The translations under genes were made by a program, and so were the position numbers. DNA of 64,000 bases from Salinibacterium hongtaonis (lineage in GTDB: Bacteria; Actinomycetota; Actinomycetes; Actinomycetales; Microbacteriaceae): NCBI RefSeq assembly GCF_003065485.1, contig NZ_CP026951.1, positions 1,364,001 through 1,428,000 on the forward strand, written 5' to 3'. Below the pieces are notes generated by a model that saw only the letters and a program-made list of their open reading frames with translations, had not been told where the DNA came from and made no database searches. This document shows positions 18,324-29,190 of this stretch, in pieces; within the stretch, counting starts at the first letter, position 1; each line of letters begins with the position of its first letter.

Positions 18324-19249
18324 GCTGACACCTCGAACTTCGTCGCGGCTGAGGAGGGCCTGCCCCGCCACCAGTCGGCTGCCTTCATGGGTTTTTTCCC
18401 CGCCGGCTGCACGGTGACGAGCTCGATAGCCTCCGTTGCCGTGCCCACGAGAACTCGTCCATCGATCAACTCTGCTTCGCCCGGGTGTCGCTGCACGACA
18501 GACGCACCCGGTGCCGCTTCAAGCACTTTTACCCGAACCCCGTCCAATTCCGCGAATGCGCCTGGTTCAGGAGTCACGCCTCGGATGCGTGCCAAGACCA
18601 TTGAGGCGTGATCCGCGAAATTGACGCGGCCGTCGTCAATGGTGAGCTTCGGCGCCACCGTGATATCGCCGTGCTGGGCATCGGCACGGGCTGTACCGTC
18701 TTCGAGGGCGTCCACGACGCGCAGCAGGAGTTCTGCGCCGCTGTGAGAGAGGGAGTCCAACAGGTCGCCCGCCGTCTGCGACGGGCCGATCGTCTGCGTA
18801 AGCATGCCAAAGATATCGCCAGCATCCAGCTCCTCTACGAGCTGAAACACGGTTGCGCCGGTCACCTCGTCACCCGCCATGATGGCGCGTTGCACGGGAG
18901 CAGCCCCCCGCCAGCGCGGCAACAAAGAGAAGTGAAGGTTGATCCAACCCAACCGGGGAGTCGACAGAAGGGGCTCCTTGACGAGGCCGCCATACGCGAC
19001 GATGACTCCGAGATCGGGGCGAATGTCTGCCACCGCCTGCGTCGTCGAATCGTCGAGGCGGTTCGCCTTGATCACCGGGACACCGAGCTCGTCAGCGACC
19101 GCAGCGACCGCTGTGGGGGTGACGATGCGTTTGCGCCCCTGAGGGGAATCCTCTCGAGAAATGACCGCCGCGATCTCGTGCTGCGACGCCGCAAGGAGCC
19201 GCAGCGAAGGAACCGCCGCGCTGGGCGAGCCAGCGAAAACAAGTCGCAT
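18320..19249 (-). CDS. fmt: Methionyl-tRNA formyltransferase
   Basis: Formylates Met-tRNA(fMet) with 10-formyl-THF for translation initiation. 309 residues, with the formyltransferase core LHFSLLPRWRGAAPVQRAI (catalytic His in this segment) and a C-terminal OB-like domain from about 205. Coupled to rsmB by a 4-base overlap, 41 bases after priA. Genomes usually pair fmt with def; def is not in view. Confidence 0.96.
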   Translation of the reverse strand: MRLVFAGSPSAAVPSLRLLAASQHEIAAVISREDSPQGRKRIVTPTAVAAVADELGVPVIKANRLDDSTTQAVADIRPDLGVIVAYGGLVKEPLLSTPRLGWINLHFSLLPRWRGAAPVQRAIMAGDEVTGATVFQLVEELDAGDIFGMLTQTIGPSQTAGDLLDSLSHSGAELLLRVVDALEDGTARADAQHGDITVAPKLTIDDGRVNFADHASMVLARIRGVTPEPGAFAELDGVRVKVLEAAPGASVVQRHPGEAELIDGRVLVGTATEAIELVTVQPAGKKPMKAADWWRGRPSSAATKFEVSA

Positions 19250-19290
19250 GTCAGGAGTACCGCTTTTCGAAATAGGAGGAGGCTAGCGCC

Positions 19291-21300
19291 TCAGTCAATG
19301 AACGGTTCGCTGTCGTCGAACCGAAGCTTAAGTTTAGGCAGTGGCGCGACCGGCCCGGACCCCGGCACGATGCGCTTGCGCCTACTCGTGACGATACGAA
19401 TGACTTCGGCCTTCAACGCAGAGGCGGTGGCTGCTCCTGCTGCGTAGTCGAACCGCACTATGGCTCGGAGCCCATCGTCGGTAGCGACGGGCCCGAGGAT
19501 ATCGGTGCCATCAACATCGGCGATGGACGCTAGCGCGCGCTCGACAGCGTCGGGAGACCCTGTGACGGTGGCAACGCGAACCGCAGGGGGAAAGCGCAGG
19601 CGACGCCGGTCGGCGAGTTCCCGCGACATGAACCCCGACAACCGCCACGTCGCCATGGCCGTAGCCAGAGGCCCGCCGACGCCGACCAGGACCGACGGCG
19701 CACCGGGGGCGGCCAACGCAACAGCGTTGGCCCACCAGCGAACGCAGTCTTCTGCAACGCGCAGGCTTTCTCTCGCGAGCATCCTCTCGCCGTCGAGCAG
19801 AAGCACAGCGGCGTAGCCGCCATCGGCAATCGGCTCGGCCCCCCGGGTGGCGATCACGAGCGCCGGCGCATGCGGCACCGTCATGACGGGCCGCTCGCCA
19901 TCGGCCACGATCACCCGCACCCCAGGGAAGGCGCGGCCGAGTTCTTCTGCCGTGCGCACGCTGCCCTGGCCGACCAGCCGCAAACGGGTGCCCTCGCAGT
20001 GGCTGCAGCGCCACGACGTCGCAAGCGCACCGCACCACGAGCACGCGGGAGTAGCCCCGGCGCGCTTGAGAGATAAGGGACCCTCGCATGCGAGACAGCG
20101 TGCGGATGCGCGGCAGTCCTCACACGAAAGCTGGGGGGCATATCCCGGTCGCGCGACCTGCACAAGGACGGGGCCTCGTTCGAGACCGGCACGGGCCTCC
20201 CTCCACGCTGCTGACGGGATGCGGGCACCGGCCGCGAGCCGATCCTGCGATTCCTGCGCAGCCGTGGGAATGACCTTGGGCAACACAGCGCGTTCAGACC
20301 CAACCTCGCCCAGCCACCCAAGCTCAACGAGCCTCTGGACTTCTGTGCTCCGCGCGTGGGAGGCGAAAATGAGGGCGCACTTTTGCTGTTCCTGTCTCAC
20401 GAGTGCGGCATCGCGGGCATGGACGTAAGGAGACAGCGGCTCCGAATGGAGCGGATCGCCGTCATCCCACATTGCGATCAGCCCGAGGTTGCGAGCGGGC
20501 GCATAGACGGCAGACCGATTGCCGATGATGACGAGGGGCTCGTCGCCGCGGCAGGCGAGGATGCTGCGATACCGCTCCGGGTTGGACTGCCGTGCATCCA
20601 TCCGCACCACGCGGTTGACCGCGACAACACCAGAGAGCGCGGCCATCAGCTGACCTTGATCGCGATAGTCCGGCACAGCGATTATCGCGCTGAGACCCTG
20701 CGCAAGGGTGTGCGCTGCCGCCGCCGCGAGGGTGACCGCCCAATGACCAACCCACCGCGGTTCCGCTCCCGGCACTGCAGCGTCCACCACTGATACGAGC
20801 CGCGGAACCGCATCGAGAGCAACCCTTTCCCGATCGTTAATCAGTGCCGCGATGCGGCCGGGGGCGAACTCCGGAGGCATGGGTGCGACGGGTCGCACGT
20901 CATCAGTCGTCATGGTGCTCACGGCTTCTGGCAACGCGAGCCAGGCTTTTTCGACGCGGACCTGCCGTTTGGGGACGGCGATGCGGATGATGTCGCTCGC
21001 GTTGCCAGCCGCACGATCGGCAAGCTTTCGCGCGAGTGCCCACACCTCGGGGGCGAGGATCGAGACCGGTGATACGACGGAATCTATTTGACTCAGGGCA
21101 CCCGAATAGTCGCCGCGTTCTGCAATCTCGATTACATAGCCGTCGGCGACGCGACCCGCAGATCTGAGCGGAACCCGCACGCGCACTCCTGCGGCGCAAT
21201 CGGCGGCGAATTCCTCAGGAATCTCGTAGTCGAATAGCCGATCAAGCTGCGGCAGGGGTGAATCGATCAGGACCCGGGCAACCGGTGCCGAGCCCGTCAC
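19291..21300 (-). CDS. priA: Primosomal protein N' (PriA), helicase-motif-deficient actinobacterial type
   Basis: 669 residues from the GTG at 21300, two bases after the metK stop. The N-terminal 3'-DNA-binding domain begins ARVLIDSPLPQLDRLFDYEIP. The zinc module is intact, with eight cysteines (SCEDC, CLAC, CSWCG, CSHCEG). The helicase core is degenerate: where E. coli PriA has a GxTGSGKT Walker A loop, the segment around GHWAVTLAAAAAH has none, and the DEEH box reads MWDDGD. That is usual for actinobacteria; the protein probably loads or bridges at stalled forks rather than unwinding DNA. The open frame to 21621 is antisense-like sequence within metK. Confidence 0.9.
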   Translation of the reverse strand: MTGSAPVARVLIDSPLPQLDRLFDYEIPEEFAADCAAGVRVRVPLRSAGRVADGYVIEIAERGDYSGALSQIDSVVSPVSILAPEVWALARKLADRAAGNASDIIRIAVPKRQVRVEKAWLALPEAVSTMTTDDVRPVAPMPPEFAPGRIAALINDRERVALDAVPRLVSVVDAAVPGAEPRWVGHWAVTLAAAAAHTLAQGLSAIIAVPDYRDQGQLMAALSGVVAVNRVVRMDARQSNPERYRSILACRGDEPLVIIGNRSAVYAPARNLGLIAMWDDGDPLHSEPLSPYVHARDAALVRQEQQKCALIFASHARSTEVQRLVELGWLGEVGSERAVLPKVIPTAAQESQDRLAAGARIPSAAWREARAGLERGPVLVQVARPGYAPQLSCEDCRASARCLACEGPLSLKRAGATPACSWCGALATSWRCSHCEGTRLRLVGQGSVRTAEELGRAFPGVRVIVADGERPVMTVPHAPALVIATRGAEPIADGGYAAVLLLDGERMLARESLRVAEDCVRWWANAVALAAPGAPSVLVGVGGPLATAMATWRLSGFMSRELADRRRLRFPPAVRVATVTGSPDAVERALASIADVDGTDILGPVATDDGLRAIVRFDYAAGAATASALKAEVIRIVTSRRKRIVPGSGPVAPLPKLKLRFDDSEPFID

Positions 21301-21302
21301 GG

Positions 21303-22499
21303 CTAGAGACCCGCGGCGGAACGCAGGTCGTCGACGCGGTCGAGTCGCTCCCACGTGAAGTCGGGGAGCTCTCGGCCGAAGTGACCGTAGGCCGCCGTAC
21401 GGGCGTAGATCGGGCGAAGCAGATCGAGGTCTCGGATGATCGCTGCAGGCCGGAGGTCGAAGACATTGCGAATCGCGTCGATGATCACAGAGTCTGCGAC
21501 TGCACCGGTGCCAAAAGACTCGACATAAAGGCCCACAGGCGCGGCGCGGCCGATGGCATAGGCCACCTGAACCTCGAGCCGGTCGGCCAACCCGGCTGCG
21601 ACCGCGTTCTTGGCCACCCATCGCATGGCGTACGCCGCGGAACGATCGACCTTCGACGGGTCCTTTCCGCTGAACGCGCCACCACCATGGCGGGATGCGC
21701 CACCGTAGGTGTCGACGATGATCTTGCGACCGGTGAGGCCAGCGTCACCTTTGGGCCCGCCGATCTCAAACTTGCCGGTCGGGTTCACGAGGAGCGAGAC
21801 GGCGGAGTCGTCTAGCCCCGCCTCAGCCAGCACGGGATCGATGACGAACTGTTTGATATCGGCCGTCAGGTTGCCGATTCCCACGCCGGGTGCGTGCTGA
21901 GTTGAGAGAACGACGGTATCGATCGTTCGAGGAGTGTGGCCGTCGTATCCGACCGTGACCTGGGTCTTTCCGTCGGGGCGGAGGTAGTCGACGTGCCCGT
22001 CCTTGCGCATCTCTGCGAGGCGCTCCGCAAGCTTGTGGGCGAGCCAGATTGGCATCGGCATGAACGACGGCGTCTCTTTGGTAGCGAAGCCGAACATGAT
22101 TCCCTGGTCGCCCGCACCCTGCGCACTCAGCTCATCAACCGCACTACCTTCGCGCTGCTCAAGAGCGTGATCGACGCCCTGAGCGATATCGGGCGACTGC
22201 GCACCGATAGATACGGTGACGCCGCAGTTGCTGCCGTCGAAGCCGACCTCGGAGGAGTTGTATCCGATGCGGGTGATGACCTCTCGCACGATGCCGGGGA
22301 TGTCGACGTATCCGCTCGTGGTCACCTCTCCAGCGACATGAACGAGCCCTGTCGTGACCAACGTTTCGACGGCGACCCGGCTATGGGGATCCTGCGTGAG
22401 CAGTGCGTCAAGGATGCTGTCGGAAATCTGATCGCAGATCTTGTCCGGGTGGCCCTCGGTCACCGATTCGGAGGTGAACAGGCGCAGGGAATCATTCAT
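21303..22499 (-). CDS. metK: S-adenosylmethionine synthetase
   Basis: Makes SAM from methionine and ATP. 398 residues, with [17 protein letters not shown] at the N-terminus, [10 protein letters not shown] in the middle and [19 protein letters not shown] further on, all intact. Supplies SAM to methyltransferases such as RsmB encoded nearby. 23 bases after coaBC. Confidence 0.98.
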   Translation of the reverse strand: MNDSLRLFTSESVTEGHPDKICDQISDSILDALLTQDPHSRVAVETLVTTGLVHVAGEVTTSGYVDIPGIVREVITRIGYNSSEVGFDGSNCGVTVSIGAQSPDIAQGVDHALEQREGSAVDELSAQGAGDQGIMFGFATKETPSFMPMPIWLAHKLAERLAEMRKDGHVDYLRPDGKTQVTVGYDGHTPRTIDTVVLSTQHAPGVGIGNLTADIKQFVIDPVLAEAGLDDSAVSLLVNPTGKFEIGGPKGDAGLTGRKIIVDTYGGASRHGGGAFSGKDPSKVDRSAAYAMRWVAKNAVAAGLADRLEVQVAYAIGRAAPVGLYVESFGTGAVADSVIIDAIRNVFDLRPAAIIRDLDLLRPIYARTAAYGHFGRELPDFTWERLDRVDDLRSAAGL

Positions 22500-22522
22500 A
22501 GGGGCAATGCCTTCGGTGTCAG

Positions 22523-23722
22523 TCAGAGGAGCACATCAAGAATACGGTCGGCCACTGACACCTTTGATCCAGCAGCCTCGGCAACTATATGCCCAGCGCG
22601 GTTGAGCACCGTAATGGTGTTGAGATCTGTTGCAAAGACCACGCCAACGCCCACGGTGTTGAGCACGAGAAAGTCGCACCCCTTGCGAGCCAGTTTCTGG
22701 CGCCCCAGCTCGAGAAGCTTTTCGGGGTCGTTTTCGGTCTCCGCTGCAAACCCGACGATCACCTGGTCTGGCCGCTTAGACGACGCAATCTCGGCAAGAA
22801 TGTCAGGGTTCTTGACGAGGCTCAGCACGAGTTCCTCGCCCTGCGTCTCCTTCTTGATCTTGCCCTCAGCGACGCTGCTCGGGCGGTAGTCGGCCACGGC
22901 CGCAGCCATGATCACTGTGTCCGCGGTCAGCGCAGCCTCCATGACCGCATCCCGAAGCTCCCGGGCCGATTCAACCGACACGACGGTGACGGATGCTGGC
23001 GGCACGACTTCGAGATTGGCGGCGATCAGCGTCACGGTTGCGCCGCGAGCTGCTGCGGCGGTCGCCAGCGCGACACCCTGCTTGCCGCTGGATCGGTTTC
23101 CAAGAAAGCGAACAGGATCGAGAGGCTCGCGCGTGCCACCGGCCGTGACAACGATCGACCGCCCGGCGAGATCCTGGTCCTTAACCGCGGCGAGAGTTGC
23201 TTCGATGATTTGCTCGGGCTCGGCAAGCCGGCCGGGGCCGGAATCTGCGCCGGTAAGCTGACCGACCGCGGGGCCCACAACATGAAAACCGCGGGTGCGG
23301 AGGGTCGCCATATTGGTGACGGTGGCGGGGTTCTGCCACATTTCTGTGTGCATCGCCGGGGCGATGACGATCGGTGCGGTGCTCGCAAGTACGGTGTTGC
23401 CCAGAAGATCGTCCGCGATTCCGGCTGCAAGCTTGGCAATCGTGTTTGCCGTCGCTGGAGCTATCACGATCACGTCGGCCGACTGGCCGATCGCAACGTG
23501 TCGGACCTCGGCGACACCCTCGTAGAGGTCAGTGTTCACAGGGTTTCTGCTGATCGCCTCTAGCGTCGGGCGGCCAACAAAGCGAAGTGCGGCCTCCGTG
23601 GCGATGACGTGGACGTCGTGGCCTTCAAGGACGAGCCCTCGGACGACGCCGACCGCCTTATAGGCAGCGATGCCTCCGGTGATGCCAACGACAATGGTCA
23701 GGGCGGCGGGGCTCGTCGGCAT
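22523..23722 (-). CDS. coaBC: Bifunctional phosphopantothenoylcysteine decarboxylase / phosphopantothenate-cysteine ligase
   Basis: Two successive steps of coenzyme A synthesis. 399 residues from ATG 23722, which has GAGGAG five bases upstream. CoaC flavin domain (about 8-185): [11 protein letters not shown], the catalytic [10 protein letters not shown] region and [13 protein letters not shown] (the His in place of the usual Asn of PAMN is, as I recall, also found in mycobacteria). CoaB ligase domain (about 190-399): [21 protein letters not shown]. 105 bases downstream of rpoZ. Confidence 0.96.
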   Translation of the reverse strand: MPTSPAALTIVVGITGGIAAYKAVGVVRGLVLEGHDVHVIATEAALRFVGRPTLEAISRNPVNTDLYEGVAEVRHVAIGQSADVIVIAPATANTIAKLAAGIADDLLGNTVLASTAPIVIAPAMHTEMWQNPATVTNMATLRTRGFHVVGPAVGQLTGADSGPGRLAEPEQIIEATLAAVKDQDLAGRSIVVTAGGTREPLDPVRFLGNRSSGKQGVALATAAAARGATVTLIAANLEVVPPASVTVVSVESARELRDAVMEAALTADTVIMAAAVADYRPSSVAEGKIKKETQGEELVLSLVKNPDILAEIASSKRPDQVIVGFAAETENDPEKLLELGRQKLARKGCDFLVLNTVGVGVVFATDLNTITVLNRAGHIVAEAAGSKVSVADRILDVLL

Positions 23723-23772
23723 GCGCACTCCTCAATCGGCGTAGTTCCGCAGGATGTCGATTCGCGAGGATA

Positions 23773-23818
23773 CGGCCCCGCGGGGCCGGGCCTGCCGCGA
23801 CCGGAGGGCGGGCAGGCC
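23773..23818 (-). terminator. 16-bp perfect palindrome plus hairpin between rpoZ and coaBC
   Basis: CGGCCCCGCGGGGCCG (23773-23788) is a perfect palindrome; next to it GGCCTGCC (23789-23796) pairs perfectly with GGCAGGCC (23811-23818) over a 14-base loop. The structures lie between the rpoZ stop and the coaBC start. There is no T tract, so it may be a Rho-dependent terminator, an attenuator, or a protein-binding site. Confidence 0.4.
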
Positions 23819-23827
23819 TACCGGGTG

Positions 23828-24085
23828 TTATTCGGCGAGCGGCTTGATAACGAGCTTGTCTTCGCTGATCTCGTGGAGAGCAACGGTGAGGGGCTTGTCG
23901 TCGATCGTCGAGTCGACGAGCGGCCCGACGTTGTCGAACAGGCTTCCCTCGTGAAGGTCTGCGTAGTAGTCGTTGATCTGGCGTGCGCGCTTCGACGCGA
24001 AGATCACGAGTGCGTACTTGGAGTCGACCTTAGAGAGAAGCTCGTCGATGGGGGGATCGATGATGCCCTGGGTGCGGTTGACCAT
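23828..24085 (-). CDS. rpoZ: RNA polymerase omega subunit
   Basis: Small 85-residue subunit that helps RNA polymerase assembly. Conserved [25 protein letters not shown] block near the N-terminus. The C-terminus ([16 protein letters not shown]) is typical of actinobacterial omega. AAGGAG nine bases before the ATG. Usual neighbours: gmk upstream, coaBC downstream. Confidence 0.96.
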   Translation of the reverse strand: MVNRTQGIIDPPIDELLSKVDSKYALVIFASKRARQINDYYADLHEGSLFDNVGPLVDSTIDDKPLTVALHEISEDKLVIKPLAE

Positions 24086-24107
24086 TGTCGAATACTCCTT
24101 GTGGCCG

Positions 24108-25022
24108 TCAATCGGCCTTCGTGCTGCTGCGAGACGTAGAGATCAAGTCTACGACTTCCTGGGCCGCTTTGCTGACCGTACGGTTGACGACACGGTAATC
24201 GAACTCATCTTGGGCCGCCAGCTCGACCTTCGCCGTTGCCAGCCTCCTGGCCTGTTCCTCCGGCCCTTCCGTGCCGCGACCGATGAGTCTGCGCACCAGT
24301 TCTTCCCAGCTCGGAGGAAGCAAAAAGACGAGGATCGCCTCTGGCATGACCTTGCGCACCGACCGTGCGCCCTGAATATCGATCTCCAGCAGCACGCTCT
24401 GGCCCTGGGCGAGCGCCTCATCGATCGGCGGTTTTGGTGTGCCATACCGGTAGGCGTTGTGCACGGTGGCGGTCTCGAGCATCTGGCCCGACTCTTCGAG
24501 CCGATCGAACTCCTCGTCCGTCACAAAGTAGTAGTTGACACCATCGACTTCTCCCGGGCGCGGAGCCCTCGTGGTCGCCGAGACCGAAAGGTGAACGTTG
24601 GGAAAGTTCTCGCGGATGTATGTCGAGACGGTGCCCTTGCCCACGGCGGTAGGCCCCGCGAGAACGACAAGGCGTCCCTTCGTCGTCGGCTCTGTGTGCT
24701 CGCGCTCGGTCAACCAATTCTCCAGTCGTATTCTTTGGCGTCGTCCGAGGCCGCCGACCCGTTTTGAATCCGATATCTCAAGGCGAGACAACAGGGCCGC
24801 AACACGAACCGGGCCGATACCCGGGATGCTCGTGAGCAACTCTGTGACCCGAAGACTGGCCTCTGCCGAATCGGGGTCATTCCATGCTCGTCGCGCGACG
24901 TCGCGGGCGGAACGCTCCCCCGCACTGATCGCTCGTTTGATCTCAGCTCTCGCCCGTCGTGCGGCAACCGCAGCCCGCGAGGCGGCAGCACGGTCTACCT
25001 CGGGAGGCGTCAGGCTCGGCAT
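24108..25022 (-). CDS. gmk: Guanylate kinase with N-terminal integration-host-factor-like domain
   Basis: 304 residues in one uninterrupted frame. Residues 1-~108 resemble the actinobacterial integration host factor mIHF: basic helical N-terminus, H2TH-like [13 protein letters not shown] at 66-78 and GLGRRQR at 91-97. Residues ~115-304 are a complete guanylate kinase: P-loop GPTAVGKGT (123-131), [14 protein letters not shown] and LLEIDIQGA. The kinase phosphorylates GMP to GDP. In mycobacteria mihF is a separate gene directly before gmk, so this looks like a gene fusion. An internal start near 24690 could also yield free kinase, but no good site is seen. Confidence 0.92.
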   Translation of the reverse strand: MPSLTPPEVDRAAASRAAVAARRARAEIKRAISAGERSARDVARRAWNDPDSAEASLRVTELLTSIPGIGPVRVAALLSRLEISDSKRVGGLGRRQRIRLENWLTEREHTEPTTKGRLVVLAGPTAVGKGTVSTYIRENFPNVHLSVSATTRAPRPGEVDGVNYYFVTDEEFDRLEESGQMLETATVHNAYRYGTPKPPIDEALAQGQSVLLEIDIQGARSVRKVMPEAILVFLLPPSWEELVRRLIGRGTEGPEEQARRLATAKVELAAQDEFDYRVVNRTVSKAAQEVVDLISTSRSSTKAD

Positions 25023-25028
25023 TCAGCC

Positions 25029-25034
25029 ATCCTA
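25029..25034 (-). promoter_or_regulatory. Candidate -10 box for leaderless gmk, includes pyrF stop codon
   Basis: TAGGAT lies six bases before the gmk ATG and begins with the TAG stop of pyrF. No Shine-Dalgarno precedes the gmk start. Confidence 0.35.
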
Positions 25035-25895
25035 GGCACCGGATGCTTTCGATGCCGCCGCCCGTATCTCCTCGGAGTGCGCGGCGATAGCGCCAGCGAC
25101 CCCGTCGGGTCCGGCCGAGAGGATGCTGCGGGATGCGCTCACGAGAACGGAGCGGGATGCGTCACCGAACAGGGCACGAAGGTCGGAAAGCTGAGCCCCC
25201 TGGTGGCCAAACCCTGGAGCGAGAATTGGCATGTTCTCTAGGTCGCGTGGGCTGACCCCATAATCTCCAAGCGCAACGGTCGCGCCGAGAACCACGCCTG
25301 CAGAACCCCACTGATCAGGAGCCGTCTGCTGGGTCGTATTCCACGCCCCCAGCTCGCCGATGATCTGAGAAGACACGGTCGTGCCGGCGGAGGTCTTTGC
25401 CTGCTGGATGAGTGCGGATTCGGGATTCGAGGTCGCGGCAAGAACAAAAACGCCCTTTCCGCTCGACTCGGCGAGAGCGAGCACGGCGTCGAGCGAACCG
25501 ACACCCTGAAACGCGCTCACGGTCATCGCATCAGCCTCGAGCGGGCTGCCCGGCGTAAGCCAGGCCTGGCCGTAAGCCTCTACGCTCGTGCCAACATCCC
25601 CGCGCTTCGCATCCGCAATCACGAGAATGCCCGCTGATCGAGCCGCTGCCAGAAGATCTTCGAGCACGGCGTACCCCGCCGAGCCGTGACGTTCGAAGAA
25701 GGCAACCTGGGGCTTGATGATTCCCGCAGCACCCTGCGCCGCGTCGAGCACCCGGAACGAAAAGTCCCGGATGCCCTCCGCGGTATCAGAAAGCCCCCAC
25801 GATGAGAGCAGGTACGGGTGCGGGTCAATTCCCACGCACAGGCGACCTGTGCGCTCAACGGCATCCTCGAGGCGGGTTCCGAATCTAGTTGACAA
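25032..25895 (-). CDS. pyrF: Orotidine 5'-phosphate decarboxylase, type 2
   Basis: Last step of UMP synthesis. About 287 residues; the active-site [10 protein letters not shown] and CVGIDPHP place it in the long type-2 (mycobacterial) PyrF group. The start is uncertain: the frame is open to 26078 inside carB, but family similarity begins at STRFGTRL, so the TTG at 25895, overlapping the carB stop by 11 bases, is preferred; ATG 25925 is the alternative. Last gene of the pyr operon. Confidence 0.9.
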   Translation of the reverse strand: MSTRFGTRLEDAVERTGRLCVGIDPHPYLLSSWGLSDTAEGIRDFSFRVLDAAQGAAGIIKPQVAFFERHGSAGYAVLEDLLAAARSAGILVIADAKRGDVGTSVEAYGQAWLTPGSPLEADAMTVSAFQGVGSLDAVLALAESSGKGVFVLAATSNPESALIQQAKTSAGTTVSSQIIGELGAWNTTQQTAPDQWGSAGVVLGATVALGDYGVSPRDLENMPILAPGFGHQGAQLSDLRALFGDASRSVLVSASRSILSAGPDGVAGAIAAHSEEIRAAASKASGA

Positions 25896-28800
25896 GCGCG
25901 AGCCGCTCTGCACGCTCCGCCGCATGCACCTGGAGCGACTTGACGTCGAACCCTTCGCGCATCGACTCAATGGAGGCAACGGCTGCGCCAACCTGGGCGA
26001 TCGTCGTGTAGAGCGGCAGATCAGCAGCCACTGCTGCCGCGCGAATCTCGTAGCCGTCAGCCCGAGCACTGCGCCCACTCGGGGTGTTGATGACGATGTC
26101 GACCTTCTGGTCGTTGATCAGATCGACGATCGTTGGCTCTTCGCCGTCGGCGGCCCCGCCCTGGTCGTACTTGCGCACGATTTCAGCCGTAATGCCGTTG
26201 CGGCTGAGGATCTCGGCGGTTCCCAACGTTGCCAAGATCGTGAAGCCCAGCTGCTGCAGACGCACAACGGGGAGCACGATCGCACGCTTGTCGCGGTCGG
26301 CGACCGAGACGAACACGGTTCCCGTGTGAGGCAGGCGCACGGACGCGGCTACCTGGCTCTTGGCAAACGCCTTGGGGAAGTTCGAGTCGAAGCCCATGAC
26401 CTCGCCCGTGGACCGCATCTCCGGGCCCAATACCGAGTCGACGATGCGACCCTCCTTGGTGCGGAACCGCTTGAACGGGAGGACGGCCTCCTTGACCGCA
26501 ACCGGCGAGTCCATGGGAACGACTGCCCCGTCGTGCTCTGGCAGCATTCCCTCGGCGATGAGCTCGGCGATTGTCGTGCCCACCATGATGCGGGCGGCAG
26601 CCTTGGCAATCTGGGTGCCCGTCGCCTTGGCGACGAAGGGAACCGTACGCGATGCGCGCGGGTTAGCCTCGAGCACATAGAGCACTCCAGCGCCGATCGC
26701 GAACTGCACGTTGAGCAGGCCACGAACGCCGATACCCTCGGCGATCGCAAGAGTCGCCTCTTTGACTCGAGCAATCTGCTCCCGACCCAGCGTTACGGGC
26801 GGGAGCGTGCAGCTCGAGTCGCCCGAATGAATTCCGGCCTCCTCGATGTGCTCCATGACTCCGCCGACATAAAGCTGCTCGCCGTCGTAAAGCGCGTCAA
26901 TGTCGATTTCGACGGCGTCATCGAGAAAGCGGTCGACGAGGAGGGGGTAACCATCCGCGATAACAACCTGGCCCTCCATGCGTTCGAAGTAGTTCTCCAG
27001 CGATGGGGTGTCGTAAACGATCTCCATGCCGCGACCGCCCAGCACGAACGAGGGGCGAACGAGCACGGGAAAACCGATCGATTCCGCGACGCTTACCGCG
27101 CCGGCAATGTCGATCGCAGTGCCGTTGCGCGGGGCAACAAGACCGGCGGCGTCGAGGATGCCCTGGAACAGACCACGCTCTTCGGCCAGGTCGATCGACT
27201 CTGGCGACGTGCCGAGGATGGGCACACCGGCCTCTTTGAGGCCCTTGGCGAGACCCAGAGCGGTTTGGCCGCCGAGCTGCACGACAACGCCAACGAGTTC
27301 GCCGCTCGCGCTCTCGGCGTGGATGATCTCCAGCACATCCTCAAGCGTCAGCGGCTCGAAGTAGAGGCGATCGGAGGTGTCATAGTCGGTAGACACGGTC
27401 TCGGGGTTGCAGTTGACCATGATGGTCTCGAAACCGGCGTCCGAGAGGGCGAAGGACGCGTGCACGCAGGAGTAGTCGAACTCGATTCCCTGGCCGATGC
27501 GGTTCGGTCCCGAGCCGAGAATGATCACCTTGCGGCGGTCACTCGGCACAACCTCGGTCTCCTGCTCGTAGCTGGAGTAGTGGTACGGCGTCAGGGCCGG
27601 GAACTCCCCCGCGCACGTGTCGACCGTCTTGAAGACGGGGCGAACGCCGAGCGCATAACGCAGCTCGCGAACCTCAGCCTCGGGCAACCCACGCAACTGC
27701 GCCACCTGGGCGTCGCTGAACCCGTGCTCCTTGGCGTGCCGAAGAACGCGCGCGTCGAGTTCTGCTGCGTCGGCGACATCCGCCGCCACCTCGTTGATGA
27801 GAATGATCTGGTCAATGAACCAGGGGTCGATCCCCGTCGCGGCGAAAACCTCTTCGCTCGTGGCGCCGGCGACAAGAGCCTGCTGCACCGTGATGATGCG
27901 ACCATCCGTCGGAACGGCTGCCACGGCGAGGAGCTCGTCCTTGGAGCGGGCATCACCATTCCAGTGGAACGACGATCCGCGCTTTTCGAGCGAACGCAGA
28001 GCCTTCTGCAGGGCGGTCGCGTAGTTGCGCCCAATAGCCATCGCCTCGCCGACGGATTTCATCGTTGTCGTCAGCGTCGTATCGGCGGCGGGGAACTTCT
28101 CGAATCCGAAGCGAGGAACCTTGACGACGACATAGTCGAGCGTTGGCTCAAAGCTCGCCGGGGTGACCTTGGTGATGTCATTGGGGATCTCGTCGAGACG
28201 GTAACCAATCGCGAGCTTCGCGGCGATTTTGGCGATCGGGAATCCGGTTGCCTTCGACGCAAGCGCGCTTGAACGCGATACGCGGGGGTTCATCTCGATG
28301 ACGATCACTCGGCCCGTCGCGGGGTCGATGGCGAACTGGATGTTGCATCCGCCCGTGTCGACACCGACGGCGCGAATGATGTCGATGCCGATGTTGCGCA
28401 GGTTCTGGAACTCGACGTCGGTGAGGGTCAGCGCCGGGGCAACCGTGATCGAGTCTCCCGTGTGCACACCGACCGGGTCGACGTTTTCGATCGAACACAC
28501 CACGACGGTGTTGTCCGAGGTGTCGCGCATGAGCTCGAGCTCGTACTCTTTCCAGCCGAGGATGGACTCCTCAAGCAGCACCTCGGTCGTCGGGCTCTGG
28601 TGCAGGCCGTCGCTCACCATGCGCACAAGCTCTTCGCGGTTATAGGCGAAGCCTGAGCCGAGGCCACCCATCGTGAATGACGGGCGGATAACGAGCGGGT
28701 AGCCGAGATCCTCAGCGAAGTCGATCGCCTCTTCTACGGTGTGGGCGATATGCGAGCGGGCAACATCTGCGCCGCACTCGAGCACGAGCTCCTTGAAGAT

Positions 28801-29190
28801 CTGGCGGTCTTCGCCCTTGTTGATCGCTTCGAAGTTAGCTCCGATGAGTTCGACGCCATACTTTTCGAGGATGCCGTGCTCGTGCAGCTCAATGGCAGCG
28901 TTGAGGGCCGTCTGGCCACCGAGTGTGGGAAGGATGGCGTCGGGCTTCTCCTTCTGGATGATGGACTCGATAACTTCCCACGTAATCGGCTCGACGTAGG
29001 TGGCGTCGGCGAAGTCCGGGTCGGTCATGATCGTGGCCGGGTTGGAATTGATAAGAATCACGCGCACGCCCTCCTCCCGGAGAACGCGGCAGGCCTGGGT
29101 GCCCGAGTAGTCGAACTCACAGGCCTGACCGATGACGATCGGGCCGGAGCCGATGACGAGGACTGACTTGATGTCGTCGCGCTTGGGCAT
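25885..29190 (-). CDS. carB: Carbamoyl-phosphate synthase large subunit
   Basis: Makes carbamoyl phosphate from bicarbonate, two ATP and ammonia passed from CarA, for pyrimidines and arginine. 1101 residues: two homologous ATP-grasp halves (about 1-400 and 555-935), a linker oligomerisation region, and a C-terminal MGS-like allosteric domain (about 940-1101). Begins [20 protein letters not shown]; the second half has the matching [12 protein letters not shown]. The start shares one base with the carA stop (TAATG). Confidence 0.98.
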   Translation of the reverse strand: MPKRDDIKSVLVIGSGPIVIGQACEFDYSGTQACRVLREEGVRVILINSNPATIMTDPDFADATYVEPITWEVIESIIQKEKPDAILPTLGGQTALNAAIELHEHGILEKYGVELIGANFEAINKGEDRQIFKELVLECGADVARSHIAHTVEEAIDFAEDLGYPLVIRPSFTMGGLGSGFAYNREELVRMVSDGLHQSPTTEVLLEESILGWKEYELELMRDTSDNTVVVCSIENVDPVGVHTGDSITVAPALTLTDVEFQNLRNIGIDIIRAVGVDTGGCNIQFAIDPATGRVIVIEMNPRVSRSSALASKATGFPIAKIAAKLAIGYRLDEIPNDITKVTPASFEPTLDYVVVKVPRFGFEKFPAADTTLTTTMKSVGEAMAIGRNYATALQKALRSLEKRGSSFHWNGDARSKDELLAVAAVPTDGRIITVQQALVAGATSEEVFAATGIDPWFIDQIILINEVAADVADAAELDARVLRHAKEHGFSDAQVAQLRGLPEAEVRELRYALGVRPVFKTVDTCAGEFPALTPYHYSSYEQETEVVPSDRRKVIILGSGPNRIGQGIEFDYSCVHASFALSDAGFETIMVNCNPETVSTDYDTSDRLYFEPLTLEDVLEIIHAESASGELVGVVVQLGGQTALGLAKGLKEAGVPILGTSPESIDLAEERGLFQGILDAAGLVAPRNGTAIDIAGAVSVAESIGFPVLVRPSFVLGGRGMEIVYDTPSLENYFERMEGQVVIADGYPLLVDRFLDDAVEIDIDALYDGEQLYVGGVMEHIEEAGIHSGDSSCTLPPVTLGREQIARVKEATLAIAEGIGVRGLLNVQFAIGAGVLYVLEANPRASRTVPFVAKATGTQIAKAAARIMVGTTIAELIAEGMLPEHDGAVVPMDSPVAVKEAVLPFKRFRTKEGRIVDSVLGPEMRSTGEVMGFDSNFPKAFAKSQVAASVRLPHTGTVFVSVADRDKRAIVLPVVRLQQLGFTILATLGTAEILSRNGITAEIVRKYDQGGAADGEEPTIVDLINDQKVDIVINTPSGRSARADGYEIRAAAVAADLPLYTTIAQVGAAVASIESMREGFDVKSLQVHAAERAERLALVN

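Noticed and set aside
21301-21621. Longer N-terminus for PriA
   Set aside because: The sequence is out-of-frame metK; the GTG at 21300 fits the family start and spacing.
25714-28272. 852-codon open frame on the plus strand antisense to carB
   Set aside because: It lies entirely over carB/pyrF, has Arg/Asp/His-rich composition without family motifs, and is the usual mirror frame of a GC-rich gene.
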